DNA of 64,000 bases from CAWCDJ01 sp963796485 (GTDB taxonomy: Bacteria; Acidobacteriota; Terriglobia; Bryobacterales; Bryobacteraceae), in contig CAWCLV010000001.1 of the NCBI GenBank assembly GCA_963796485.1, positions 1,674,001-1,738,000 on the forward strand, given 5' to 3'. Below, in pieces: positions 20,217-28,918 of this stretch. Position 1 is the first letter of the stretch, and each line of letters starts with the position of its first letter. The notes under the pieces are model-generated. The model was given only the letters and a program-made list of their open reading frames with translations, was not told the origin of the DNA and made no database searches. The position numbers and the translations under genes were made by a program.

Positions 20217-22010
20217 GTGCGTCCTGAAAGACGCGTTGTTCTAGCAGGTGGAAGTCCTGTCCGGGTAAGCGCCGGAGCGCCCGGTAGCAGACTCCAGCCG
20301 GGAGGAGAGATCCGACCGAGCCGAGCGGAGTGTCAAGAGCCCTTGAAACAGAGGGGAGCAAACCGGCGGGCCGCCACAATCAGTGAACGCAATAGCCTCG
20401 TCACATTTTCAGCCGAAAGGTGTTTGGGAGGGCCGAGCCGCTCATGTCACGGCGAAGGCAACAGACAGCACGCAGGACCGGAACGAGTGCTGGACTTCCC
20501 CGGGGTCGCAGGCGGCGGCACGTCAGGACAGAGCAGCGTGGAACAGGAGAGACCCTACCTGGCAGCCTTGTCGGGCAAAGACCGGGCGTATAAGGCGGGA
20601 TGGCTGAAAGCGCGCGGAGCCAGGAGGGAGTCCGAGAGGCTCGAAGTACCGAGGAAGGCGTGCAGCAAAACGCGCTGGAGGGAAGGGGCCTTGCTTTGAT
20701 CATGCTGGTGCGGAGGTAAGTGCGAGGGCATGCCGGAAACGGCCAAAATCCCCGTGGATAAAGTACGACAACTCCAGCGCAAGCTATATGTGTGTGCCAA
20801 GCAGAGTAGGACGCGGCGGTTCCATGCGCTGTATGACCGGATCTACAGGAGTGACGTTCTGTGGGAAGCATGGAGGCGGGTGCGCAGCAACGGTGGCGCG
20901 GCAGGGGTGGATGCGGAGACGATCCAGGCAATCGAACAACGAGGGCCAGGAGAGTTTCTGGCGGAGCTTCAGGCGGCGCTGCGGGCAGGCCGATATCGTC
21001 CTTCCCCGGTGAAGCGGCGGTACATACCGAAAGCAGATGGGAAGCAGCGGCCATTGGGGATACCGACGGTACGGGATCGAGTGGTGCAGATGGCGGCGAA
21101 GCTTGTGATGGAGCCGATTTTCGAGGCGGACTTCCAGCCGAGCAGTTATGGATTCCGACCGAAGAGGAGCGCGCAACAGGCCCTGGAAGCGATACGAGTA
21201 GCAGGCAACCAGGGACACAATTTCGTAGTCGATGCGGACATTCAAGGCTACTTCGACAACATCCAGAGGGAAACCCTGATGGAGTTGGTGAAGGAGCGGA
21301 TCTCGGATCGAAGGGTACAGAAGTTAATCCGGCAATGGTTGGAAGCGGGAGTGATGGAGGACGGCACGGTGAGGGAAACGCTGGCGGGAACCCCGCAGGC
21401 TGGTGGCGATGTGCCGCTCGGCATCGGCAGCGAGGGAAGCGCTTCGGCGGATCGGGCTGGTGATGAACCGGCTGGGCCTGACGCTGCATCCAGTGAAGAC
21501 GCGGATGGTGGACTTGAGACGCGGAAAGCAGAGCTTCGTATTCCTGGGATGCACGATTCGCAAGAAGCGGAGTATCCAGCGAAATCCACGGTGGCACTTT
21601 GTGCAGCGGTGGCCGAGCCCGAAGGCGACGAAGAAACTTCGCGATCGCGTACGAGAGCTGACCAGCAAGCGGCAAAGCGGGAAGGATGTGAAGCAGATCA
21701 TCGCGGAACTGACACCCGTGCTTCGTGGCTGGGGGAACTATTTCCGGACGGGGAATGCCGACCGGGAGTTCAACAAAATGGACTACTTCGTCGTCAGGAG
21801 TTTGCGCCGCTGGCAGTATCGGCGGGGCGGACAGAGGCCAACGAAGCGAGCGCCATTCACCGGCGATCAGCTATACGGAATGGGACTGCACAAGTTGATG
21901 GGCACCGTGAAATACCCGGCGCAAGCCACACCACTAAGATCATCGTTAAGCCGTGTGCGGGAAAACCGCATGCACGGTTTGAAAGGGGAAATTAGAAACG
22001 GACCGGCATA
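20217..22010 (+). mobile_element. Degenerate group II intron
   Basis: The 5' end is set at GTGCG (20217), the usual group II boundary. About 500 bases of structured, ORF-free RNA (domains I-IV) follow, then a reverse transcriptase/maturase reading frame, then a domain V hairpin at 21948-21980. The 3' boundary near 22000-22010 is approximate because domain VI is unclear. The intron sits between genes, not inside one. The maturase is broken by an internal deletion, so the element cannot move by itself. Confidence 0.85.
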
Positions 22011-22011
22011 A
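20730..22011 (+). pseudogene. ltrA: Group II intron reverse transcriptase/maturase with internal deletion
   Basis: The first frame gives RT blocks (SYGFRPKRSAQQALEAI, FVVDADIQGYFDNI) to AGTPQ at 21398, where the conserved GG(S/V)xSPLLANxxL and the catalytic YADD box should follow. Instead the sequence jumps at about 21398-21400 to another frame reading LVAMCRSASAAREALRRIG, which in the family lies just after YADD. The maturase domain X (LRGWGNYFRTGN) and the C-terminal end are intact, running through domain V to 22011. Roughly 40-50 codons are missing, including both catalytic aspartates, so the enzyme is dead. Confidence 0.9.
21948..21980 (+). ncRNA. Group II intron domain V
   Basis: AAGCCGTGTGCGGGAAAACC then GCATGCACGGTTT forms the typical two-part stem with a GAAA tetraloop and the AGC triad of the catalytic domain V. 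It is well conserved although the encoded maturase is dead, so the RNA could still be spliced or mobilised by a maturase acting in trans. Confidence 0.8.
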
Positions 22012-22036
22012 GCCAGCACCGCGCTAAAATCTACCA

Positions 22037-22243
22037 ATGCAACTTTCAGCAAGGAATCAGTTGCCCGGCACCGTCGAGCAGGTGCACCTGGGTGAGATCA
22101 TGGCCCGCATCGTAGTGAAGGTGGGCGAGCACCTGATGGAAAGCGTCATCACCCGCCAGAGCGCGGAGGAAATGCGCCTGAAGAAAGGCGATCCCGTGAC
22201 GGTGGTGGTCAAGTCCACCGAAGTAATGATCCAAACGCGGTAA
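22037..22243 (+). CDS. Molbindin-like single Mop/TOBE domain protein
   Basis: 68 aa, one Mop domain only. The opening MQLSARNQLPGTVEQVHLGE and the VITRQSAEEMRLKKGDPVTV segment ending in VMIQ are the classic molybdate/tungstate-binding pattern of molbindins and of the C-termini of ModE/ModC. It probably stores or buffers molybdate as an oligomer. No mod transport genes are near. Starts 26 bases after the intron's apparent end. Confidence 0.85.
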   Translation: MQLSARNQLPGTVEQVHLGEIMARIVVKVGEHLMESVITRQSAEEMRLKKGDPVTVVVKSTEVMIQTR

Positions 22244-22302
22244 ACCGCGGGGCAATCGTGCAGTGAGAATGAAGCGCGCATGGTAGTACACTGGTGCGTT
22301 AC

Positions 22303-22644
22303 ATGCCGCTGCAATTGAGCCACGAGGAGATCGCGCCGGGGACAGTCGCGGTGACGATGGCGGGAAAGCTCATGCTGGGGCCCGACGGGGAGCAGATCGT
22401 CAGCCTGGTCGAACAGCTTCTGGCCGAAGGCAAGCGCATCATCATTTTCGACCTGAGCGGCGTCACCGTAATCGATAGCACCGGGATCGGGCGCTTCATC
22501 GCCAGCTACAACAAGATCGTCGGCGCAGGCGGGGAAATGCGCATGGCCGGCGCCACCGGCCACCTGTTCCACTCCTTCAAGGTCAGCCTGCTCGACCAGG
22601 TCTTTCCGTTTTACCCCACCGTGGAAGACGCCCTCCGCGGCTGA
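22303..22644 (+). CDS. STAS domain protein, anti-anti-sigma factor type
   Basis: 113 aa from ATG 22303; a GTG three codons earlier is possible. The signature FDLSGVTVIDSTGIGRFI places the phosphorylatable Ser in the DST motif of SpoIIAA/RsbV-like proteins. It probably binds an anti-sigma kinase and releases a sigma factor or partner when dephosphorylated. No RsbW-like kinase gene is adjacent. Confidence 0.85.
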   Translation: MPLQLSHEEIAPGTVAVTMAGKLMLGPDGEQIVSLVEQLLAEGKRIIIFDLSGVTVIDSTGIGRFIASYNKIVGAGGEMRMAGATGHLFHSFKVSLLDQVFPFYPTVEDALRG

Positions 22645-22653
22645 GGCCGCCGC

Positions 22654-24384
22654 TCAGCGGAAGTTCTCGAGCACCATCAGGTTGGTTTCGCTCTGGTCCA
22701 CTTTCGGATAGACGATGTAGCGGGCATCGGGCGAGACGGAGAAACTGTTGCCGCTCTTCATGCGAAAGACCACCGACGGCTTCTTCTTCGCGAAATCGTA
22801 ATAAGACACCACCATGCCGCGGCTGCTGCGCTCGAACTCCAGGTAGTACACTCCGGCTTTCACGGGCTGAAGCACGGTCCAGAACAGGTCGTGATCCGGC
22901 ATGAACGCTTCCTTCGATTCCCCTCCCGCCGCCGAGACCTGCCAGATCGCGCGGCGAAAGCGGTAATACACCGTCTTGCCGTCGGCGGATAGGGCGGGCG
23001 ACCCGGTCCCGGACTCCTTGACCAGCGGCTCGGGATTTCCGCCGTTGGCGGAGGCCCGCCAGACCTGCCCTTGCGCCTGATAGTAGAGATAGCGGCCGTC
23101 CGGTGATGGCACGCCCGCCTCGGCGCCGCGCACCAACCGCTTCGGCTTCGCACCGGTGGCGGCGGCGATGCTATACAGGTCCGTGCCGCCCTGGTCGAGG
23201 TTCGTATCGAACAGAATGGATTTGCCGTCGGCCGACCATCGCGGGTTGCGAATCTCCGGACCTTTCAGATGGGTGATCTGCAGGCGGTTGCGGCCTTCCG
23301 CGTCGCTGATCCAGAGTTCGTCCGTCCCGGTCTGGTCGGACACATCGGCAATTTTCGCTCCGTCGGACGAATACACGGGAAACGCCTCGCGGCCGTTGGA
23401 GCGGATCAGCGGCCGCTCCTCCGATACGCCTTGCGCATCGGAGAGCCGGCCCCGCCAGATCGCGGAGACCGAAGGGCTTTCGATGTAGGCCAGCCGGTTT
23501 CCAGCAAGCGCAACCGCAGGCTCTTCCGCTTTGCGGCCGGCCAGCCCGATCTCGCGCGGCGTGCCGCCATACGCCGGAACGCGCAGAAGAGTCCAGCCGC
23601 CCCCGAAACGGTTGGCCGAGTACACCAGGTCGTGCGAATCCCGGGTCCACGAGATTCCGCGGATGGGCTTATTGTCGAAGGTCAAACGCCGGACCGCGGC
23701 GCCGGAGAGATCGCACAGAAAGATGTCGGCGCCTTCCGGGCCGGTAGCCCGCACGAACGCGAGCGCCTGGCCGTCCGGAGAGACCGCCGGGGAGGAATCG
23801 CCTTCGCTGCCCTCCGTAGGTTTCGTGATGCGCTTGGGAGTCCCGCCGGCCGCCGGCACCACGGCCAGGAACGGCGGCTGTTTCTCCGCTACCTGGATGA
23901 CCACCAGCGAGCGCCCGCCGGGAGCCCACGCCACCGGCGGCATCGGCTGCGCTTCGTCCACCGAACCCTCGAAGGCGGCGACCTGCTGCTCGCTGCCGCC
24001 ATCCACGCCGGTGACAAAATACGCGGTGCGCCCTTCCTCCAGCCGCTGAAATGCGATTTTGGTCCCGTCCGGCGACCAGGCCGGGCCGATATCGTTGCCG
24101 CTCCCGGAGGTCAACTGCCGCGGCGTATCGGCCGCCACCGTTCGCACCCAGATGTGGAACGGCTCGACTTTGGAGCCGTCGCGCGCGCTGTAGGCGATTC
24201 GCTGCCCGTCTGGAGAGAACGCCGGGTAGGCCTTCGTGCCCGTCTCCCGCGAGAGCGTAACCCGCTTCTGCTGGGTGGGAGGTCCGCCCGCGAGCCGCCC
24301 CAAAATGGTCACCACCCCGCCTACCGAGCACAGGGCCAGCGCGAGCAACACCGGCGGCCGCTTGAAGAAAGAGACAGAAGCCAT
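22654..24384 (-). CDS. Membrane-anchored TolB-like PD40 beta-propeller protein
   Basis: 576 aa. The N-terminal hydrophobic helix (PVLLALALCSVGGVVTILG) without a clear cleavage site suggests an inner-membrane anchor with the rest in the periplasm. Repeated PD40/TolB blades follow, such as AYPAFSPDGQRIAYSARDGS, PAWSPDGTKIAF and NPRWSADGKSILFDTN. In acidobacteria such propellers often form the sensory half of Ser/Thr kinases, but no kinase domain is present. Partner unknown. Confidence 0.82.
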   Translation of the reverse strand: MASVSFFKRPPVLLALALCSVGGVVTILGRLAGGPPTQQKRVTLSRETGTKAYPAFSPDGQRIAYSARDGSKVEPFHIWVRTVAADTPRQLTSGSGNDIGPAWSPDGTKIAFQRLEEGRTAYFVTGVDGGSEQQVAAFEGSVDEAQPMPPVAWAPGGRSLVVIQVAEKQPPFLAVVPAAGGTPKRITKPTEGSEGDSSPAVSPDGQALAFVRATGPEGADIFLCDLSGAAVRRLTFDNKPIRGISWTRDSHDLVYSANRFGGGWTLLRVPAYGGTPREIGLAGRKAEEPAVALAGNRLAYIESPSVSAIWRGRLSDAQGVSEERPLIRSNGREAFPVYSSDGAKIADVSDQTGTDELWISDAEGRNRLQITHLKGPEIRNPRWSADGKSILFDTNLDQGGTDLYSIAAATGAKPKRLVRGAEAGVPSPDGRYLYYQAQGQVWRASANGGNPEPLVKESGTGSPALSADGKTVYYRFRRAIWQVSAAGGESKEAFMPDHDLFWTVLQPVKAGVYYLEFERSSRGMVVSYYDFAKKKPSVVFRMKSGNSFSVSPDARYIVYPKVDQSETNLMVLENFR

Positions 24385-24484
24385 GACTGTTCCGTATTAT
24401 TGCAGGACGCAACCGGTGCGCGGGTTGTTCCCTCCGGGACCGTCACGCTTCCGCCCGCCAAACGCTACAATGAGATTTCAACAG

Positions 24485-25513
24485 ATGAAGTCATACGTTC
24501 TACTCTTCACGGCAGCGGTGGCCGCCTTTACGCTCGTATCGTGCAAACACGCGGCGCCCGCCGGGGTGGCCGCCCTGGTCAACAGCCACTCCATCACCTA
24601 CGCCGAACTCGACAAATACTACCAGACCCAGCAGCAGCAGATTCCGGAAGGCTCCAGCGAAGACCTGATCCAGTCGCAGAAGCTGGAGCTGCTGAATAGC
24701 CTGATCACCAACGAGATCATGCTGCAGCGCGCGGAGAAGATGGGGCTTTCGGCGGTCGATGCCGACGTCGATACCGAGCTCAACAAGATGAAGGCTCCTT
24801 ACACCAAGGAAGACTTCGACAAGCAGCTCGCCACCCGCCACATGACCGTCGAGGACCTGAAGGCCCAACTGCGGCGAGACTTGACCGTCAACAAGCTCAT
24901 CAACAAGGAAATCACGTCGCATATCGCCATCACCGATTCCGACGTGAAAGGCTTCTACGACACGAACAAGGCCAGCTTCAATCTGCCCGAGCCGCAGATC
25001 CACATCGCGCAGATCGTGGTCACGCCCTTTCCGGACCAGAATGTCCGCAACCTGAAAAACAGCAAGGCGCAAAACGAGACCGAGGCCAAGACCAAGATCT
25101 ACGACCTGGCCGGACGGCTGCAGCGCGGCGAAGATTTCGGGATGCTGGCGCAGAACTACTCCGAGGATCCGAACACGGCGCCCAACGGCGGCGACATGGG
25201 ATTCATTCCCGAGTCCAATCTGGAAAAGGCCAGTCCCGATCTCAAGCGTCTGATCGATTCCCTACAGCCCGGCGGCGTTTCCCCGCCCTTCAAGACAGCG
25301 GACGGCTACCGGATCCTGAAGGTGATTTCGCGCGAGCCGGCCGGCCAGCGCGATTTGCAGGATCCGCGCGTGCAGCAGAACATCCGCGAGACCCTGCTGA
25401 ACCGGAAGGACCAGTTGCTGCGCGCCGCCTACTACGAAGTGGCCCGCAACGGCTCCAAGGTGGAGAACTTCCTCGCGCGCAGTATCGTGGAGAACGCGGG
25501 CAAATCGAAGTGA
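24485..25513 (+). CDS. SurA-like peptidyl-prolyl isomerase lipoprotein
   Basis: 342 aa from ATG 24485; an ATG five codons upstream (MRFQQMKS) is an alternative. The signal peptide ends in LVSCKHA, a lipobox, so it should be lipid-anchored. A SurA_N-type helical chaperone domain is followed by a parvulin PPIase domain (IHIAQIVVTPFPD, GEDFGMLAQNYSEDPNTAPN, GGDMGFIPES, PPFKTADGYRILKV). It probably folds outer-membrane proteins. The long inverted repeat at 25524-25594 separates it from the convergent methyltransferase gene. Confidence 0.9.
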   Translation: MKSYVLLFTAAVAAFTLVSCKHAAPAGVAALVNSHSITYAELDKYYQTQQQQIPEGSSEDLIQSQKLELLNSLITNEIMLQRAEKMGLSAVDADVDTELNKMKAPYTKEDFDKQLATRHMTVEDLKAQLRRDLTVNKLINKEITSHIAITDSDVKGFYDTNKASFNLPEPQIHIAQIVVTPFPDQNVRNLKNSKAQNETEAKTKIYDLAGRLQRGEDFGMLAQNYSEDPNTAPNGGDMGFIPESNLEKASPDLKRLIDSLQPGGVSPPFKTADGYRILKVISREPAGQRDLQDPRVQQNIRETLLNRKDQLLRAAYYEVARNGSKVENFLARSIVENAGKSK

Positions 25514-25523
25514 GAGCGAATTA

Positions 25524-25594
25524 CCGCCGAGACGCCGGGGCGCCGGGAAAAACAATCGCTTAAGGGTTTTCTCGGCGCCCCGGCGTCTCGGCGG
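25524..25594. terminator. Long inverted repeat between convergent genes, probable bidirectional terminator
   Basis: Arms 25524-25551 and 25567-25594 are 28 bases each and match at 27 positions, with a 15-base loop; both arms end in a run of A or T at the loop side. The strength and the position between two convergent stop codons fit a bidirectional terminator. The composition (alternating GCCGAGACGCC) is also typical of mobile intergenic palindromes. Confidence 0.65.
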
Positions 25595-25606
25595 CGAGAA
25601 GCTCTT

Positions 25607-26155
25607 TTACCTGGTTTTCCCGATCTCGTACACGTAGATGGTGTGTTCCATCGTCCCGCTCTTGGCGTGAAGGATGGATTCGGGCTTCCACCCCTTGATC
25701 GGGAACTGGTTGGAAACCACGCGCGCACCCGGCTTCAAGTACTTTTCCAGGTTCGGTTTCAGGCGTTCGTTGGAACTGGTCAGGAAGAACATCGTCACCA
25801 CGGTCGCCGGGCTCAGGTTCACCCGGAAAACGCTGTCTTCGATAATTTTGGCGCGGTCCTGTAGGCCCAGCGAGCGGATTCGCTCCTCGGCCTTCCGGCA
25901 CAGGTCCGGCTGGAACTCCACCCCCACCGCGTGGGCGCCGAACTTTTGCGCCGCCATGATCACCACCCTGCCGTCGCCGCTGCCGAGGTCGTAGACCGTA
26001 TCGTCGTGCGACACGTTTCCGGCCTCCAGCATGCGCTCGACAATGGACTGCGGGGTGGGAATATCCGGCCCCAGGTTCTCGAAGGGGTTGAACCTCTGTG
26101 CGAATCCCGGAAGGGAGGCGGAGGCAAAGAGCAGCGCGATGGTGACGACTCGCAT
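25607..26155 (-). CDS. Exported class I SAM-dependent methyltransferase-like protein
   Basis: 182 aa. SAM-binding motif I is VYDLGSGDGRVVIMAAQKFG, followed by an acidic VEF motif II, so the Rossmann methyltransferase core is intact and similar to small DOT1-like domains. Oddly, it begins with a good signal peptide (VVTIALLFASASLPGFAQRF), which would place a SAM-dependent enzyme outside the cytoplasm where SAM is not expected. Either the first helix is an anchor with the domain inside, or the fold has another role. Substrate unknown. Confidence 0.8.
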   Translation of the reverse strand: MRVVTIALLFASASLPGFAQRFNPFENLGPDIPTPQSIVERMLEAGNVSHDDTVYDLGSGDGRVVIMAAQKFGAHAVGVEFQPDLCRKAEERIRSLGLQDRAKIIEDSVFRVNLSPATVVTMFFLTSSNERLKPNLEKYLKPGARVVSNQFPIKGWKPESILHAKSGTMEHTIYVYEIGKTR

Positions 26156-26160
26156 ACTAT

Positions 26161-27420
26161 CTACTGGGACGCGGCATTGGCGCTTGCCGTTCTGTTGAAC
26201 TTAGATTTTACGATACGGCTGATGATTTCCGTCCAGGAAAAGAACAGGTCACGCGGCCGGGTGATTGTGAACTCCGAACCTTTGGCCGCCTTGACGGCAT
26301 AGCCGATCGCATCGCGCCAAGGATTTACCTGAGGGTTCAGGTTGTAGTTCATATAGAACACCGGTGTTTTGACGTCCGCAAGCTGCTTCAGGGTTTCATC
26401 GGACAATCCGCTATCCAGCATGACTTTCGGGCCCGCGAAAATTACCGCATCGGCCGGCTGCTTGTCCTGGGCGACTTCCTTCGTGATCAGGTCGCCCAGA
26501 AATTCCGAGTCGCCGTGCTTCTGGCTGAGCTGCTTCAGGTCCACCGTCCCGAGATTGATGGATTTAAGGGCCTTGCCGAGCGCGGGAAAATCGATCTCCG
26601 AGGCCGCTTGCTGGCGGTAGATTACGCGCTGCTCCTGCATATTGAAGGCGACGATCGAAAACCGCGTGATCCGCGGCTCGCGGGCGATGCTGCGCAGAAT
26701 CGAGACGAGCGCGTTGAGATCCAGCGGCTGGAGGGTGGCCGAGCCGGAATCCTGCGGCGCAAAGTTCACCACCACTTTGACGTCGAGAGGCTGCTCTTTC
26801 ACCGCCCGCTCGACCGGCGGCTCCTGCTTGAACGGCTCGGAATCGCTTTTCCGCACCGCGTCCGGACCGATGTCGAGCGCCATCAGCTTGTCCCTCACCG
26901 GAAGGGCGGCTTCGATATCCCAATTGTTCGAACAGATCCGTTCCGCGCGGTCGCGCATCAGCCAATCCACATGGTACTTGCCCTCACCCACGTCGAACCC
27001 GCCTTGCAGGTACGCCGGGCCCCCGGCATCTTCCGCAATCGAGGGTACGGCAATGTGCTGAGAAAAATAGACCGGGTCGCCGGGGTGGTCGGCGGGCGTT
27101 ACACGAAAGAGCATGGTCAGCATGTTCTCGGAGCCCGCCAGTTCCTTCAGGGGAATGGTCACCTCATATCCCGAGTGGTATTTCAGGTCGAAACCAAGCG
27201 TCGGTTTGACGGGCGTGACCACGCAGGGAAGGTCTTTGCGAACCTCCTGTGCTTCGAGCACCGCCGCATCGGAGTTGAACAGTTGAACGCCGTCCCCCGG
27301 TCCCGCCGGGGGCATGAGGTCCTGAGCGCGGGCAGGCGAAGCCGCCGCCATTAGAACCAGGAGAGAGCAAAATGTTCCGGGGAACCCGCGTAGTTCGTTC
27401 CAAAACTTCGGCATCGCCAT
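26161..27420 (-). CDS. Secreted hypothetical protein, possible VWA-like C-terminal domain
   Basis: About 419 aa from ATG 27420 (GAAGG about 11 bases upstream; GTG at 27432 is the outer limit). A signal peptide (FCSLLVLMAAASPARA) precedes a beta-rich domain. The C-terminal half alternates helix and strand (FSIVAFNMQEQRVIY, DAVIFAGPKVMLDSGLSDE, PVFYMNYNLNPQ), which resembles the von Willebrand A-like domains of acidobacterial secreted proteins, but no MIDAS DxSxS motif is visible. The stop lies 5 bases before the methyltransferase start, so the two may be one transcript. Confidence 0.7.
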   Translation of the reverse strand: MAMPKFWNELRGFPGTFCSLLVLMAAASPARAQDLMPPAGPGDGVQLFNSDAAVLEAQEVRKDLPCVVTPVKPTLGFDLKYHSGYEVTIPLKELAGSENMLTMLFRVTPADHPGDPVYFSQHIAVPSIAEDAGGPAYLQGGFDVGEGKYHVDWLMRDRAERICSNNWDIEAALPVRDKLMALDIGPDAVRKSDSEPFKQEPPVERAVKEQPLDVKVVVNFAPQDSGSATLQPLDLNALVSILRSIAREPRITRFSIVAFNMQEQRVIYRQQAASEIDFPALGKALKSINLGTVDLKQLSQKHGDSEFLGDLITKEVAQDKQPADAVIFAGPKVMLDSGLSDETLKQLADVKTPVFYMNYNLNPQVNPWRDAIGYAVKAAKGSEFTITRPRDLFFSWTEIISRIVKSKFNRTASANAASQ

Positions 27421-27576
27421 TGCCGGCAGCACCTTCGATTCCAGCCTCCCTGATCCACCACAGCTTTGATAAGGTATTATGGCTCAAATCTCGCGAACCG
27501 CAAGCCGGAACTGCGTGCGGTAAGACAAAAGGTAACCAGTTGTCGCAGGATTCGGCGGCGTGCCGCAGAATTCGAC

Positions 27577-27993
27577 TTACACTGTGCCGGCTGCGCGGGT
27601 CTTCAGGCGGTACCGCGTGAGGTACGCCGCCCCGGCGGGCGCCGGTTCGAGCGGGTGCTCCGCATGGATCTCCGCGAGCATCCCGGTCACCTGGATGCCG
27701 GACGGATCGAAGCCGTACGCTTCCACCGCGCGCCGGACCTCCGGCAGTTGACCTTCGTAAGCAGGGAACTCCACCAGGGTCACCGCTTCGGCTTCTTCAT
27801 GCTGGTCCGGGTAGCGGTAGACCATGGAGGCGTCGTGATAGATCTGCGGGTTAATCGGGAAGCTGACCCGGGAGAGCGATTCCAACAGTAGTTCGAGTTC
27901 GCGCGGGTCCGCGCAAACGGATACGGAAACCAATTCGCCGTCCCTCCCGCTCAACGGGGAGCCGGACGGTTCGGTTTGCAGCCAGACGCTCAT
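27577..27993 (-). CDS. Conserved hypothetical protein behind an attenuator-like leader
   Basis: 138 aa, cytoplasmic, no transmembrane segment. ATG at 27993 follows TGGAGGATTAG. Acidic, alternating strand and helix (VSVSVCADPRELELLLESL, AVTLVEFPAYEGQLPEVRR), compatible with a ferredoxin-like fold; I do not recognise the family. Its leader contains a strong intrinsic terminator 45-68 bases before the start with a possible antiterminator, so expression is probably controlled by premature termination. Confidence 0.65.
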   Translation of the reverse strand: MSVWLQTEPSGSPLSGRDGELVSVSVCADPRELELLLESLSRVSFPINPQIYHDASMVYRYPDQHEEAEAVTLVEFPAYEGQLPEVRRAVEAYGFDPSGIQVTGMLAEIHAEHPLEPAPAGAAYLTRYRLKTRAAGTV

Positions 27994-28030
27994 CTAATCC
28001 TCCAGCATCCGGCGACGACGGTCCTTAAAA

Positions 28031-28061
28031 CAAAAAACCCTGGAGCCCAAAGGCGCCAGGG
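28031..28061 (-). terminator. Intrinsic terminator / attenuator in the leader of the gene at 27577
   Basis: On the minus strand CCCTGGCGCC-TTTG-GGCTCCAGGG forms a strong hairpin followed by TTTTTTG. It lies upstream of a start codon on the same strand. An upstream segment GCTAAAGGCG (about 28090-28099) can pair with CGCCTTTGGGC inside this hairpin, offering an antiterminator. Confidence 0.7.
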
Positions 28062-28227
28062 TCGAAATGTTCTGAACAGACCGACTCGCCTTTAGCACTT
28101 TTTTTCGTGGTTGCAATTAGCTGGGCCCAACGCCCTAAATCAATCCACGTCATCTTCAACATATCACCTGTAACACGTGAAGGCAATAGGGTTTATTTTG
28201 ATCCAATTAGTGTATCCTGTTACGCAT

Positions 28228-28767
28228 ATGAGGATGTTGAGTTTGTGCCTGATCTCGGCCGCGACCCTCTTCGGGCAGGCGGTCCAACCCCCGCATACCC
28301 ATTTGAAAGTAGGGGACATGGCTCCCGATTTCAGCCTGCGGTCTACCACTGGCGAGACCGTGAAGCTATCGGACTTTCGCGGGAAGAACGTGGTGGTGCT
28401 CGCGTTTTACCCGGCCGCCTTCACCGGTGGTTGAACCAAGGAATTCCAGGCATACCAGGCTGGTATTGCGAAATTTGACGAAGCGGGCACGAAGGTTTTT
28501 GGTATCAGCACGGACAACACCCCGTCACAACGCGAGTTTGCCGCCAAGAACAACATCACGGTTCCCATGCTCAGCGACTTTGCGAAACGCGAAGTCTCGG
28601 CGGCTTACGGTGTACTGATCCCCTCGGCGGGAGTGGCCAACAGGTCCACGTTCGTGATCGATAAAGAGGGGAAGATTACCTATATTGAAGAGGGCAATAC
28701 GGCGATCGACCCGACCGGCGCCTCCGACGCCTGCAGCCGGGAAGCGCATCGCGCATTGAAGAAGTGA
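28228..28767 (+). CDS. Peroxiredoxin selenoprotein (AhpC/TSA, TGGU), in-frame UGA read as Sec
   Basis: 179 residues if the TGA at 28432-28434 is read as Sec (residue 69). An N-terminal signal peptide (MRMLSLCLISAATLFGQA) suggests export. The peroxidatic loop reads FYPAAFTGG-TGA-TKEFQAY, where relatives have PxxFTxxCTKE: the UGA takes the place of the peroxidatic Cys. Downstream the fold continues normally (VFGISTDNTPSQREFAAKN, PMLSDFAKREVSAAYG, RSTFVIDKEGKI). A hairpin follows with its loop 24-26 bases after the UGA. It should reduce peroxides at a selenolate. The alternative is a nonsense mutant, less likely given the other two cases here. Confidence 0.88.
28452..28466 (+). promoter_or_regulatory. 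Candidate bacterial SECIS hairpin, peroxiredoxin gene
   Basis: ATACCA-GGC-TGGTAT: a perfect 6-bp stem with a G-rich 3-base loop, 17 bases after the UGA; it can be extended by a GC pair with one bulge. Loop position matches the other two candidates in this window. Confidence 0.65.
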
Positions 28768-28856
28768 AGCGGGACACTTTGCGGGGCGAACGTCCACGTC
28801 CGCGCCGGACCCGGAGGTCGGCCCCGCCTTTTACCGACGCGACCCACCGGGCCACG

Positions 28857-28908
28857 GAGCCGCGCGCGTAAGCAAGCGGGCGGCCCGCTCTCTTACGGTC
28901 GCGGCTCT
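28857..28908. repeat. GC-rich inverted repeat
   Basis: GAGCCGCGCGCGTAAGCAAG and the reverse complement of the right arm (AGAGCCGCGACCGTAAGAGA) match over about 24 bases with few mismatches around a GC-rich centre. It lies between the convergent peroxiredoxin and zinc-ribbon genes and could stop transcription from either side. Confidence 0.6.
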
Positions 28909-28918
28909 GTCACACCAG

